Below, in pieces: positions 45,955-54,650 of a DNA stretch of 64,000 nt. The notes beneath the pieces are model-generated. The model was not told where the DNA came from and did no database searches. It was given only the letters and a program-made list of their open reading frames with translations. The DNA comes from Aminipila terrae (lineage in GTDB: Bacteria; Bacillota; Clostridia; Peptostreptococcales; Anaerovoracaceae), in NCBI RefSeq assembly GCF_010120715.1, contig NZ_CP047591.1, positions 124,001-188,000 of the forward strand, written 5' to 3'. The first letter of the stretch is position 1, and each line of letters starts with the position of its first letter. The translations under genes and the position numbers were made by a program.

Positions 45955-46940
45955 TGTATATTCAATCCCTCTCTGATTCTTGGATCAATCACTCTGTATA
46001 ACATGTCTGCCACAAGATTGCCAGTATAAACAAAAACAAGACTAATAATGACAATCCCCATTAATAAAGGAAGGTCTCCTCTCAGACCGGACTGAACAAC
46101 GGCACGTCCCAGTCCAGGATATGAAAATACCTGTTCCACAAAAATAGTTCCTCCAAACAATTCACTGAAAGACAGGAATTGAAGGGTAATTGCCGGCAGC
46201 GAAACATTTTTTACTACATGATTAAAAACAATGCTTCTGGAACTTTCCCCACGAGCCTTAGCAAAAAGGATAAAATCAGTTTTCATAATATCGGATACTT
46301 TTTCTCTTGTGTGCAGGCAAATGTTTGCAATTCCCAGTACACTCAACGTCAATGCCGGAAGAATGATGTGGGATATTTTATCCAGTAAACTTACATCCTG
46401 AGCCAATACACCTATGGGAACACTCATTGCCACAGGGAACCACCCAAGTTTTACTGCAAAAATCATGATAAATAATATTCCCAGCCAGAAAGTTGGGGTT
46501 GAAATCAAAATATGGCAATAAGCACAAATGAGTTTATCCGCAAATTTTCCTTCTTTTATTCCTGCAATAATACCTAAAACAAATCCAATGATTCCTGATA
46601 ATACCCAGGCAATACTCATCAGCGCCAGGGAAGACACAAACTTCTGGCCAATCACTTCCAGCACTGGCCGTCTGTAAATCATAGACGTTCCCCAGTCTCC
46701 CTGGATAATAGATGTAAACCAGCTCATAAACCGTTCAACTGGTGGCTTATTTAATCCCCAGTGCTCTGCAATCAAGGCTCTTTGCTCTGCCCCCACCTTA
46801 GTACTGGCACCTACATAAGCCGTAACCGGATCAATAGGCGATAATTCCATCAGGACAAAGGTAATGACACACAAAGCTATCAGCAGTGTTATTAATTTTA
46901 TAAATTTTTTTGCAAAGAATTTTCCTGTGATTCTTTTCAT
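45951..46940 (-). CDS. ABC transporter permease, OppB/NikB-like
   Basis: About 329 residues, about six membrane helices. The early LSPIDPVTAYVG and later TDFILFAKARGESSRSI are typical of the DppB/NikB family. ATG 46940 has GGAG 6 bases upstream; the frame stays open seven codons further but without a ribosome site. Confidence 0.88.
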   Translation of the reverse strand: MKRITGKFFAKKFIKLITLLIALCVITFVLMELSPIDPVTAYVGASTKVGAEQRALIAEHWGLNKPPVERFMSWFTSIIQGDWGTSMIYRRPVLEVIGQKFVSSLALMSIAWVLSGIIGFVLGIIAGIKEGKFADKLICAYCHILISTPTFWLGILFIMIFAVKLGWFPVAMSVPIGVLAQDVSLLDKISHIILPALTLSVLGIANICLHTREKVSDIMKTDFILFAKARGESSRSIVFNHVVKNVSLPAITLQFLSFSELFGGTIFVEQVFSYPGLGRAVVQSGLRGDLPLLMGIVIISLVFVYTGNLVADMLYRVIDPRIREGLNIQ

Positions 46941-46965
46941 TTTTACTCCAATTTCTAACATAGTT

Positions 46966-46992
46966 CAGGGCATTTCTTATAAAAATGCCCTG
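46966..46992. other. 10-bp intercistronic stem-loop
   Basis: CAGGGCATTT and AAATGCCCTG (46966-46975, 46983-46992) form a perfect stem between the binding-protein gene and the permease, with no T run. A 3' mRNA stabiliser for the binding-protein message is likely, as its protein is needed in excess. Confidence 0.6.
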
Positions 46993-47034
46993 CTTGCCTA
47001 TGTCATTGTATATTGCCAAGATTAAATAGTCAAA

Positions 47035-48639
47035 TTATTTGCCCCATGACCATTCTGTAACATTGTCGAAAATTCTTCCTCCATGAGGCTGAACCACTGG
47101 TTTTCCAAAACTAAATCCATCTGCGGTCAGGTAAACATGATTAGCATTTGCAAGCCAGCAGTAAGGTGCATCTCCCTTTGCAGAAGTATATTTCTGCAAT
47201 TCTTTCCAGTAAGGAATTGCTTCTGCTTCATCCCTAGAATTCAGAGCTTTGTCGATACATTCATTTACAGCAGGATTATTGTAGCATCCTGAATTATCCC
47301 AGGCAACAGGACCACCTGCACATCCACCATAGAACATATTAAACAATTCTGATGGATCACCTGAGCCAAAACCGTAGAATACTGCTTCTTTATGAATGTC
47401 TGGTAAAATGGTATCCCATGTTGTTTTTTTCAAATCGACTTTGATTCCGATTTCACTGGCAACCTTTACGAATTCCAACGCCATTTCCTGACGGTAGATT
47501 CCCTCTGTATATAATAACTTGAATTCAGCTTTCTGACCATTTTTTTCCAGTATTCCGTCATGATCTGCATCAGCCCATCCTCCATCTGCCAGTATCTTTT
47601 TAGCAGCCTGGACATTGCCGTATTCTGAGGAGTCAAGAACAGTGCTTTCATTCAGCCAAGGCATTTTTTCCAGACCTGTAGTTGATACACTTCCGTAACC
47701 ATTCAGTACTCCAGATACAATTTTTTCTCTGTCTATAGCAGTATTCAGAGCTTTCCTGATGGAAATATCACTGGTCACATCGTTACCCATTACTGCTCCA
47801 TCCTGAGCCAGTTTACCTTCGTTTTTAACCATTGGGAAGCATACACCATAGCATTCAATACTTGGTATATCTACTACTTTTGCTCCTTCCACTTTCTGGC
47901 TGGCTAAGTTTCCATTGATCTGAGCCACGTCAACTGAACCATTCTTGACTGCCTCAAACGCAGTATCTGTATCTAAAAATACCATTGTCAGTTTTTTAAT
48001 CTTCGGTTTCTCACCATAATAATTGTCATTAGCCTCTGCTATTACCTGTTCTCCTTTATCCCACTGTACAAACTTATATGGTCCTGAACCAATCGGATGA
48101 TCTTTAAATTTACCATCATGAGCATGTTTTGGAACAATTCCCAGATAAGCAAGTCTTTCAATAAATGGGGAATAAGGTCTTGTCAGTTTGAATTCTATGG
48201 TTGTATCATTAACTGGTTTAATGCTGTCTATCATAGTTAAATCAATATCTGAACCTGAATCCTTTGCTGTCTGATATGTATAAGCCACATCTTCGGCCTT
48301 TACTTTTATACCATCTGTAAACATGGCGTCATCACGTATGGTAATGGTCCATGTCAGTTTATCCGGGGATACCTGATAACCGGTTGCCAGATCATTGGTC
48401 CATCCAAGCTGCTTATCTCTTTTAAATAAGGTTGAGAAAAATACCTTTGTAATGGAGCCATGGCTTCCTGTAGTTGCGTCAAAACCAGCCTCAGGTTCTG
48501 CACCAATGGAAGCAATCAATTCACCCTTAGCTATTCTTTCTTCTCTGGCAGTCTCTTTAGCTTCTTTACCGCATCCTGCAAAACATGTAACTGTTAATGC
48601 GAGAATAAGTAACAATGCCATTATTCTTGTTTTTTTCAT
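47035..48639 (-). CDS. ABC transporter substrate-binding lipoprotein (peptide/nickel family 5)
   Basis: About 534 residues. Signal peptide MKKTRIMALLLILALTVTC with lipobox FAGC, so it is anchored outside the membrane. The body is a family 5 solute-binding protein (dipeptide, oligopeptide, nickel). Substrate cannot be read from sequence; nickel is suggested by the adjacent NiFe hydrogenase and hyp genes and the NikE-like short ATPase. ATG 48639 has GGAG 7 bases upstream; the open frame further upstream is not used. Preceded by a terminator-like leader. Confidence 0.85.
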   Translation of the reverse strand: MKKTRIMALLLILALTVTCFAGCGKEAKETAREERIAKGELIASIGAEPEAGFDATTGSHGSITKVFFSTLFKRDKQLGWTNDLATGYQVSPDKLTWTITIRDDAMFTDGIKVKAEDVAYTYQTAKDSGSDIDLTMIDSIKPVNDTTIEFKLTRPYSPFIERLAYLGIVPKHAHDGKFKDHPIGSGPYKFVQWDKGEQVIAEANDNYYGEKPKIKKLTMVFLDTDTAFEAVKNGSVDVAQINGNLASQKVEGAKVVDIPSIECYGVCFPMVKNEGKLAQDGAVMGNDVTSDISIRKALNTAIDREKIVSGVLNGYGSVSTTGLEKMPWLNESTVLDSSEYGNVQAAKKILADGGWADADHDGILEKNGQKAEFKLLYTEGIYRQEMALEFVKVASEIGIKVDLKKTTWDTILPDIHKEAVFYGFGSGDPSELFNMFYGGCAGGPVAWDNSGCYNNPAVNECIDKALNSRDEAEAIPYWKELQKYTSAKGDAPYCWLANANHVYLTADGFSFGKPVVQPHGGRIFDNVTEWSWGK

Positions 48640-48677
48640 TTTTTTCTCCTTCTTTAAGTAATCATTTTCTTTTGCAT

Positions 48678-48755
48678 AAAAAAAGCAGGTGGATACGAAG
48701 TTGTCTGACATGTTCATACCTACCTGATAATTTTTAAAATTTCTCCCTTACAGGT
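48678..48755 (-). promoter_or_regulatory. Attenuator-like leader of the ABC transporter operon
   Basis: On the minus strand ACCTG (48755-48751) at the predicted transcript start can pair with CAGGT (48726-48722); the same CAGGT begins a 13-bp terminator stem ending in ACCTG (48690-48686) and followed by seven T (48684-48678). The two pairings exclude each other, as in an attenuator or small riboswitch. The terminator could also simply end the upstream membrane-protein unit. Confidence 0.6.
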
Positions 48756-48759
48756 CTAT

Positions 48760-48788
48760 TTTATAACACACTATTTCCATCAGTACAA
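48760..48788 (-). promoter_or_regulatory. Predicted sigma-A promoter of the ABC transporter operon
   Basis: Minus strand TTGTAC (48783-48788), 17-base spacer, TATAAA (48760-48765). The start would fall near 48755, directly before the attenuator. Confidence 0.55.
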
Positions 48789-48840
48789 TTTGTCATTAAA
48801 TATATTACTAAGTTTGTTTTTATTAAAATGTTCGTTTCAA

Positions 48841-49142
48841 TTATTGCTCTTTGTTTATAAGTCTAGTAAATACTCCTTTTGGGTCTTTTACAAGAAGTAT
48901 AACAATCCATACAACAAGGCCAAGAAGAACAACATTTACCCCAAGGAGGGTTGCATTTAAAGATATATCGAAAAATTCTCCTCCCTCACTCAGGTAAGCT
49001 AATACGTGATCCACCAGCCACATCAGCGTAGCCCCCAAAAGATGAAACTTAACGTACTGAGCTTATATTTGTCATCTGGTGCATTGACATACCATATGAT
49101 TGTTGAAACAATGGCTGCCACTGCAGTTATAATTAAGTACAT
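48841..49142 (-). CDS. Small three-helix membrane protein (frameshifted in this sequence)
   Basis: Starts at 49142 with GGGGAGG upstream (MYLIITAVAAIVSTIIWYVN) and loses frame at five C (49032-49036). One more G gives SFIFWGATLMWLVDHVLAYL and a 100-residue protein with three hydrophobic segments: ~2-20, ~37-55 and ~67-87. No family recognised. It starts 18 bases after the other small membrane protein and lies upstream of the nickel-type transporter, which suggests a shared role in metal uptake or hydrogenase energetics. Confidence 0.75.
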
Positions 49143-49159
49143 AATAAATTACCTCCCCT

Positions 49160-49612
49160 TTAGATATGGGCTTTGGCTGCCTTTAAAGCCGTTTTTGATT
49201 TTTCATCTGCAATCATGACCATGACAGTCCATACAATAGTGATAAATAATGCCATGCCAGTTCCAATAGTAGCTATTTCGTGAAGCATTGGCCCTATATC
49301 CGCCGGATTGTTCATTGCTGTAAGAAAAGGAGGCCAGGGGACAATTTCACCATGCCATAAGTGCTCAAATGCTAACAGGATAACCCCGCCCCATAACATT
49401 CTGTTCAGCCAGCTTAATTTCTGGCTCCAGCTGAACCCCGTCTGTAAAGCTTTTCTTGTGTCTGCTTCATTATTATTTCCCGAAAGCCATACCTTTTCTG
49501 CATTTTCCTGACTTTCTACAGTTTTTTCAACTTTTCTTTCTTTTTTCTCTACGACCTTTTGCACTGCGGAAGTTATAATAACCTCACCTAAAGGTACAAG
49601 AAAACAAGCCAT
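49160..49612 (-). CDS. Small membrane protein with intramembrane His motif
   Basis: 150 residues. N-terminal hydrophobic segment (MACFLVPLGEVIITSAV), a charged Lys/Glu region (~20-45), then two membrane helices. The second helix ends in FEHLWHGEIVPWPPF, with two His three apart, and MLHEIATIGTG starts the third. The His and Glu suggest metal or quinone binding, but no known family is recognised. GGGAGGG precedes the ATG at 49612; an upstream in-frame start is not supported. Confidence 0.75.
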   Translation of the reverse strand: MACFLVPLGEVIITSAVQKVVEKKERKVEKTVESQENAEKVWLSGNNNEADTRKALQTGFSWSQKLSWLNRMLWGGVILLAFEHLWHGEIVPWPPFLTAMNNPADIGPMLHEIATIGTGMALFITIVWTVMVMIADEKSKTALKAAKAHI

Positions 49613-49965
49613 AACTTTTCCCTCCCATTCATCAGCGATATTAGAGTAAGTCTTACTTTGACTATTATAATGCACTCCTTAAATTGCACAAGCCACCATG
49701 GGGGATATAAATTGCTAAATTTTTCACATTTTTTAAACGTTGATTTTTAGGGGTTTATCCCAAATTTCATTCTTTAACCCCCTTCATATTCTTCTGTTTT
49801 GTATGCCCTGGATGGGGATACCTATTAAGTTTTAACTCCAAGTACACCCATCAAAGCTAGTTACTGATAAAACAAAACAAAGTATTGACGCCCCAAGGAG
49901 GATTCAATACTCTGTTTATTATGTGATATATGATGACTTGCAATAATATGAAACCATTTAAGAAT
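49613..49965. other. 353-base intergenic region with promoter and a terminator-like hairpin
   Basis: Minus-strand promoter for the membrane genes: TTGTGC (49686-49691), 16-base spacer, TATAAT (49664-49669). A hairpin AGTATTGA/TCAATACT (49881-49911), with a tail of TTTGTTTTGTTTT on the minus strand, lies 55 bases after the secreted-protein gene and probably ends it. No coding gene and no known riboswitch recognised in the rest. Confidence 0.55.
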
Positions 49966-50622
49966 TTAATATTTTACTCCTAAATTATCAAAAAAGTCTT
50001 TATCTATAACTTTATACTCAATCGCTGAATTATCTAATTCTGGTAAATTATTTTCCTTACAATATTGAGAAACATTATGTCTTATTAAGGCTATTGGTGT
50101 TTCATATTTAGGTTTAAATATATTCCAATATTCATCTTCACTTAATCCCATAGCATCTACTAAGGATTTTAAAATTTCATGACTCTCAGTTGTAGATTCA
50201 GCTACTTCCCTCATTTGATGGGTACTTTCTATGATTTCTTCTTGTGAAGGCAGTATATTATGTTCCTTAGCAAAATTTCTTTCATTTATCTCTTTTTTAA
50301 TTTCCTCCCACGCATCTTGTGCTGGATTTTTAGATTCACAAGCTTCATATAAGTTCATTCTATACAAAAAATAATCACTAGAAATTTTTTCATCCAAAAC
50401 AATAGCTACCAAATTATTCTGATTTTCGTTTCCATCTGCCCTATCAAAACCGTATTCTGTAGTGTCTTTGTCCATTAGTTTCATAGCAGACATTCTCACT
50501 TCTGACCCTACTCTTTGTGCACTATCAACTCCAGGATAGAATACTTGTGCAGCTAATGCTGTTCCACAAGTTAAAGCCAATACTCCAGCTATAATAAAAA
50601 GCATTTTTGTCTTTTTTCTCAC
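49966..50622 (-). CDS. Secreted protein of unknown function
   Basis: 218 residues. Signal peptide MRKKTKMLFIIAGVLALTCG with cleavage after ALAA, then a soluble, mostly helical body with many charged residues (INERNFAKEHNILPSQEEII). This resembles the N-terminal helices of SurA/PrsA-type chaperones only loosely. GTG start with AAGGAGG 8 bases upstream. It stands alone between the membrane-protein unit and csoR. Confidence 0.7.
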   Translation of the reverse strand: MRKKTKMLFIIAGVLALTCGTALAAQVFYPGVDSAQRVGSEVRMSAMKLMDKDTTEYGFDRADGNENQNNLVAIVLDEKISSDYFLYRMNLYEACESKNPAQDAWEEIKKEINERNFAKEHNILPSQEEIIESTHQMREVAESTTESHEILKSLVDAMGLSEDEYWNIFKPKYETPIALIRHNVSQYCKENNLPELDNSAIEYKVIDKDFFDNLGVKY

Positions 50623-50939
50623 TAGTATAACCTCCTTGGATGCAGCATTAACATTCTGCGCTTACAAATAATAAAAGCATCAACCTCTTGCCTTTAGTAT
50701 GTTCCTTGTAAAATTTATTTCAACCCCTTTTGCATGAAATGCTGTGTATGTTGCGTAAAATGTGATACTTGCAATATCTTTAAGTAGATTACAAAATTAA
50801 AATACGTCCAGTACATGACAAAAATGAGCTTACTAATGTTTTGCATTAGTAAGCTCATTTTTTAGGCATTCTTATATTCAAATTCTCACAAGAACCATAT
50901 GCTTTCCTTACCGGATAAATTATATATCAATATGTAAGA
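50623..50939. other. 317-base intergenic region, includes a strong terminator
   Basis: Holds the ribosome site and a weak promoter-like TTGAAA...TACTAA upstream of the secreted-protein gene, then the csoR terminator (50821-50861). No gene is seen. Confidence 0.5.
50821..50866. terminator. Bidirectional rho-independent terminator
   Basis: An 18-bp perfect stem: AAAATGAGCTTACTAATG (50821-50838) with 50844-50861, T runs on both sides. It ends csoR. Confidence 0.9.
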
Positions 50940-51296
50940 CTACTTGATGAAACGGTCAATTGCTTTATTAAGATTATCAATTGCTTCCTTATCCCCTGAT
51001 TCAACTGCATCTACAATGCAGTTTGTGATATGGTCCGACAAGATAACCTTTCCCGTATTATTAAGCGCTGCTATGACTGCTGACAGTTGTATCAATACCT
51101 CACTACAATCTTTGCCGTCCTCTACCATACGCCTTACTGCTTCCAGATGGCCACTTGCACGAGACAAGCGGTTTAATACAGCCTTGGTATTCTGATGGCT
51201 ATGCTTATGCCCATGCTCTTCGTTGTGGCTGTGAGTATATTCAGTTCCATCCGATGCTTTATGAGTATGTATCTGAGCTTGTACTTTATCTTTCAT
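50940..51296 (-). CDS. csoR: CsoR family metal-sensing repressor with His-rich N-terminus
   Basis: About 118 residues. The helical DUF156 fold has the metal triad of CsoR: Cys in GKDCSEVLIQ and His-x3-Cys in SDHITNC, which favours Cu(I) over nickel (RcnR has His instead of the last Cys). Before it lies a His-rich stretch (HTHKASDGTEYTHSHNEEHG, then HKHSH) of about 9 His, unusual for CsoR. No copper ATPase is nearby, so it may regulate itself or distant genes. Start at 51296 is the likeliest; the frame is open 18 codons further. Confidence 0.9.
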   Translation of the reverse strand: MKDKVQAQIHTHKASDGTEYTHSHNEEHGHKHSHQNTKAVLNRLSRASGHLEAVRRMVEDGKDCSEVLIQLSAVIAALNNTGKVILSDHITNCIVDAVESGDKEAIDNLNKAIDRFIK

Positions 51297-51440
51297 AATC
51301 AACACTTTCTCTTTAAATAAAAATACCATAAAAGCCATGACCATCTTCAAAGCCGATTACGCACCCTCATGGTATAATTTTTCAATATATTTTTAATCCA
51401 ATTTTTACTATATATAATAGTAGCGTTTTGACATAATCAC

Positions 51441-51484
51441 AATAATTCAGGAATTATTATACATTAAAGCTCCCATATTGTCAA
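51441..51484 (-). promoter_or_regulatory. csoR promoter with palindromic operator candidate
   Basis: Minus strand TTGACA (51479-51484), 17-base spacer, TATAAT (51456-51461). AATAATTC-AG-GAATTATT (51441-51458), a perfect 8-bp inverted repeat, overlaps the -10 and start: a plausible autoregulatory site. Confidence 0.72.
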
Positions 51485-51565
51485 TGTAGAGGAAGATACG
51501 AGCATAAATAGACTGAAAAAGTAATATCTAAGATATACCCAAAATAAAGCAATATATATGTATAT

Positions 51566-53608
51566 TTATTTGCATAATTGTATTTTTAGAATCAGTTCAT
51601 CATTATAAGACTGCTTTGTGTATTTAATTGATTTGCTAGCAATATAGCCAGTTCTTTCATCTAACAAAATTGATTCATCTTGTGTTTCTAGCTGTTTTAA
51701 ATATTCATCATTTTTGTGTGTTTTAGTCATATTAATTAATTCAAGCAAATCAGTTTTCTTTACTTGCCATGGTCTATTTTTTAATCGTTTTCCATCATTA
51801 TCTTTTCGTGATGAACTCAAAAGTACAATTGCTGTTTTTTCATCTAGACATAACTCAGTTCCATCTTGCATTAATTTATATTTAGATGTTCTACCTACAT
51901 CCATATTAATTGTATTAAATGCTTGACGGCCCCTATATTCCAAAAACAGCTTATTAATTAATAATGTATGATTTTTAATTCTACATATTCGCCTAACTTC
52001 ATATATGACCTCATTTCCATCTGGACTAAAGTCAATGATTGAAATTAATCTATTATTATGGCTTGCTCCTAAGTCTTCGAGCAACTCAGTCATGTCAAAT
52101 CCTAATTCTTCTCTTTTCTGATTAATGCTATTATACTTAGTTTGTAAACCTTTTATTCTTTCTTTTATACTTACATAATACTGTTGCCATTGGATAGGCA
52201 TCATATTCATAGTCCTTACATCTAATTGACTACAGGTATCAATGCTAGCAACACCTGTGCAATTAAATGCACAAAGATCCAAAATTTCATTATCTATCAC
52301 TACTCTCTTGGTGCAATCGATTGAAATATTTGAAATGATATTATCTACGGTTTTAAATTTTCCCAATAGTAATTTTTCAAAATTGTAATTTTCCTTGTCC
52401 TTTCCCATATCTTTATTTGCAATTAAAGATATAGGTACCAACTCCGCTATTGGATTTTTTCTTTTTCCATCTCTTAGGGATATTTCGCACTCCTGCCCAA
52501 CCAACATATAATAATTATTTTTTATTAAAAATATATCTCCAGACATAGGTGGTAAGTAAAATTCATTTATACTGTAATCATATTCTTCAAAAGTTTGAAA
52601 ATCAATTAGAGTCTCCGGTTCACACTTCAAATCTGTTTGCTCACTAACAAGATTTCCGAGCATACTGGATAGCAATATTATCCTTTTCATTTCTTGTGCA
52701 CTATCACAATGTGCAAAATAGCGTTCGCGTAATTCTATCCATTCATTTAAAACTTCATAATTAGTTGTACCTTCTTCCGCCGCCATAGAAGCTAAATATA
52801 TGGCAGTATCCATATTATCTGATGCATAGTTAAAAACTTTATCCATTGCAGCCTTTCTCTTTTCAGACAATATACTTAACATTATTTTATATTGACTCAT
52901 AATCAACTGTTTTTTTATTTGATTATCTAAATCCATCTCATCTTTTCTAACAAATCCAATATACATTTGATTTGTTACATCGCAAATTTTTTCTTCTTTT
53001 GAGCTTAGAACTATACATACTCCATTATTCTTTGCCTTAGGATTTTTCACCAATTCACTAATTATCTCTTTACCTCTTGGTTCTATTCCAATAAAATTAT
53101 CAATTACACAAAGGAAATATTGATTTCCGCTTGAAAAAAGATCAATATCTTCGCTAATAGATTTTAACTCATCTGCATTAAAATCTGTATATACTCTAAG
53201 TGGATAAGTTTTAGAACTAACTTTACTACCTTCCAATATTCCCTTATATCCTGCAATCCCTTGTGCTTTTATCCCAAGACCAAACCGTTGTATTTCCTTT
53301 TTCGCTTCTTTCAGCATACTGTCTGATATCTTATCAATTTGTTTCTGAATATCATCAAATTTATTTTTTTTGAAATAATATTCTATATCACGAGATGGAA
53401 CTTGCATCCAGTCGATCTCTTCTTTTATTTTAGTAAACTCGATAATAATGTTTTCCAAACACTGTATCATTTCTTGATTTACTGAAATTGTCTTCAAAAA
53501 TATTTTTTGTTCTGATTCTTGCATGCCTAAAAAATCATACATTACTGCAGATCTATTCTCTTCAAAAATTATAGTATCCTCGATGATAATTATTCCTGCT
53601 ATATCCAT
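51566..53608 (-). CDS. Receiver-like domain protein of unknown output (680 residues)
   Basis: Third gene of the methyltransferase cassette. Residues ~125-235 look like a response-regulator receiver: strands VYTDFNADEL, YFLCVIDNFIGIEPRGKEI (Asp where the phosphorylated residue would be) and GVCIVLSS, then GFVRKDE. The remaining ~440 residues match nothing I know; beta-rich near ISLRDG, with a coiled-coil stretch at ~485-515. No nuclease motif is evident. The ATG at 53608 has no ribosome site; an ATG at 53640 with AAAGGG upstream would be in frame if five A (53617-53621, plus strand) were six. Confidence 0.7.
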   Translation of the reverse strand: MDIAGIIIIEDTIIFEENRSAVMYDFLGMQESEQKIFLKTISVNQEMIQCLENIIIEFTKIKEEIDWMQVPSRDIEYYFKKNKFDDIQKQIDKISDSMLKEAKKEIQRFGLGIKAQGIAGYKGILEGSKVSSKTYPLRVYTDFNADELKSISEDIDLFSSGNQYFLCVIDNFIGIEPRGKEIISELVKNPKAKNNGVCIVLSSKEEKICDVTNQMYIGFVRKDEMDLDNQIKKQLIMSQYKIMLSILSEKRKAAMDKVFNYASDNMDTAIYLASMAAEEGTTNYEVLNEWIELRERYFAHCDSAQEMKRIILLSSMLGNLVSEQTDLKCEPETLIDFQTFEEYDYSINEFYLPPMSGDIFLIKNNYYMLVGQECEISLRDGKRKNPIAELVPISLIANKDMGKDKENYNFEKLLLGKFKTVDNIISNISIDCTKRVVIDNEILDLCAFNCTGVASIDTCSQLDVRTMNMMPIQWQQYYVSIKERIKGLQTKYNSINQKREELGFDMTELLEDLGASHNNRLISIIDFSPDGNEVIYEVRRICRIKNHTLLINKLFLEYRGRQAFNTINMDVGRTSKYKLMQDGTELCLDEKTAIVLLSSSRKDNDGKRLKNRPWQVKKTDLLELINMTKTHKNDEYLKQLETQDESILLDERTGYIASKSIKYTKQSYNDELILKIQLCK

Positions 53609-53655
53609 AATTGAATAAAAACATTAAACGAGATTTCCATTTTTTCAGCCCTTTC

Positions 53656-54630
53656 CTATCTTATACACTCTGCTGGAACTGATATAGAAAAAATATATCT
53701 ATTTCCAAATTCATTAGTATTTTCTAATAATTCAATATCTGCTTTAAAGGAATTTAATAATTTTTTGACAATATATAGTCCCATTCCTCTTCCATCATTT
53801 TCTTTGCCAGATTGTAATGCATCAAAAAGTACATATTCCATCTTTTTAAGAACGCCGATTCCTGTATCATATACTAAAATATTCGTATCAGACTCTTGTT
53901 CAACAATTATTTTATTGTTTTCTACCAAATATGCCTCTTCCTTAATAGCTCTTTTTTGTCTTATATCAATCCAATATACAGAATTCATAAAAAGATTATA
54001 TAGTACATGTAATAAAACACCTTTCGGCATGTACCATTGTTGGTTAATATTAAGTGTTTCAATTTTAATTTTGTTTTTTTCTAACTCGCTTCCCAATTTT
54101 TCACTAATTGTATTAATTACTAATTTTAAACTTTCACAAGAATATTCATTATAACTATTCTTCTTAATAAATGTTTTTTCTAGAAAATTATATAAATCTG
54201 CAACATTTTCTACTTTATTTATTAATAAATCACTTTGATCTTTAATTGGTATAAGATTATTATTATACATAGAAACGCAATTCTCATATAAATAACCCTT
54301 TAATGCTTCAAAATTACCAGCAATATTATTCATATGCTTATCGTTTACTATCGAATGAAGTTCATGTGTAATAGTTTCAGTTATTAATCCATTAGCCATT
54401 AATTTATAATTATTAAAAGCCTCTACTTCTATTTCTTTCAAACCAGCTTCAGCAGTGTCCAGTATCTCTTTTGTTTTACTCAATTCATTTTGCGTCGTTT
54501 GCACTTGAGTATCAGCTGTATCTAATGTATTAATTGCAGTATTGTATATTTCTTGGGATATACTCACATAATCACCATCAACTACTGCTTTAGAAAGTAA
54601 AATTTCTTTGGTCTTACGTATTTCTTTCAA
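53656..54630 (-). CDS. Histidine-kinase-like ATPase (probably C-terminal half of the upstream gene)
   Basis: 324 residues. Coiled-coil helices at ~30-75, an H-box-like ETITHELHSIVND near residue 85-95, then an HATPase domain: HVLYNLFMNSVYWI (N box), VYDTGIGV (G1), GRGMGLYIVKKLL (G2). So it may be a sensor kinase without its own sensor. Its first codon here is a TTG with no ribosome site, and the frame stays open upstream into the end of the GHKL gene. One added A at 54667-54672 (coding strand) would join the two as IGKKESNKLVEENKK. Likely one protein of 878 residues with the gene above. Confidence 0.78.
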   Translation of the reverse strand: MKEIRKTKEILLSKAVVDGDYVSISQEIYNTAINTLDTADTQVQTTQNELSKTKEILDTAEAGLKEIEVEAFNNYKLMANGLITETITHELHSIVNDKHMNNIAGNFEALKGYLYENCVSMYNNNLIPIKDQSDLLINKVENVADLYNFLEKTFIKKNSYNEYSCESLKLVINTISEKLGSELEKNKIKIETLNINQQWYMPKGVLLHVLYNLFMNSVYWIDIRQKRAIKEEAYLVENNKIIVEQESDTNILVYDTGIGVLKKMEYVLFDALQSGKENDGRGMGLYIVKKLLNSFKADIELLENTNEFGNRYIFSISVPAECIR

Positions 54631-54650
54631 TAATTTCTTATTTTCTTCAA

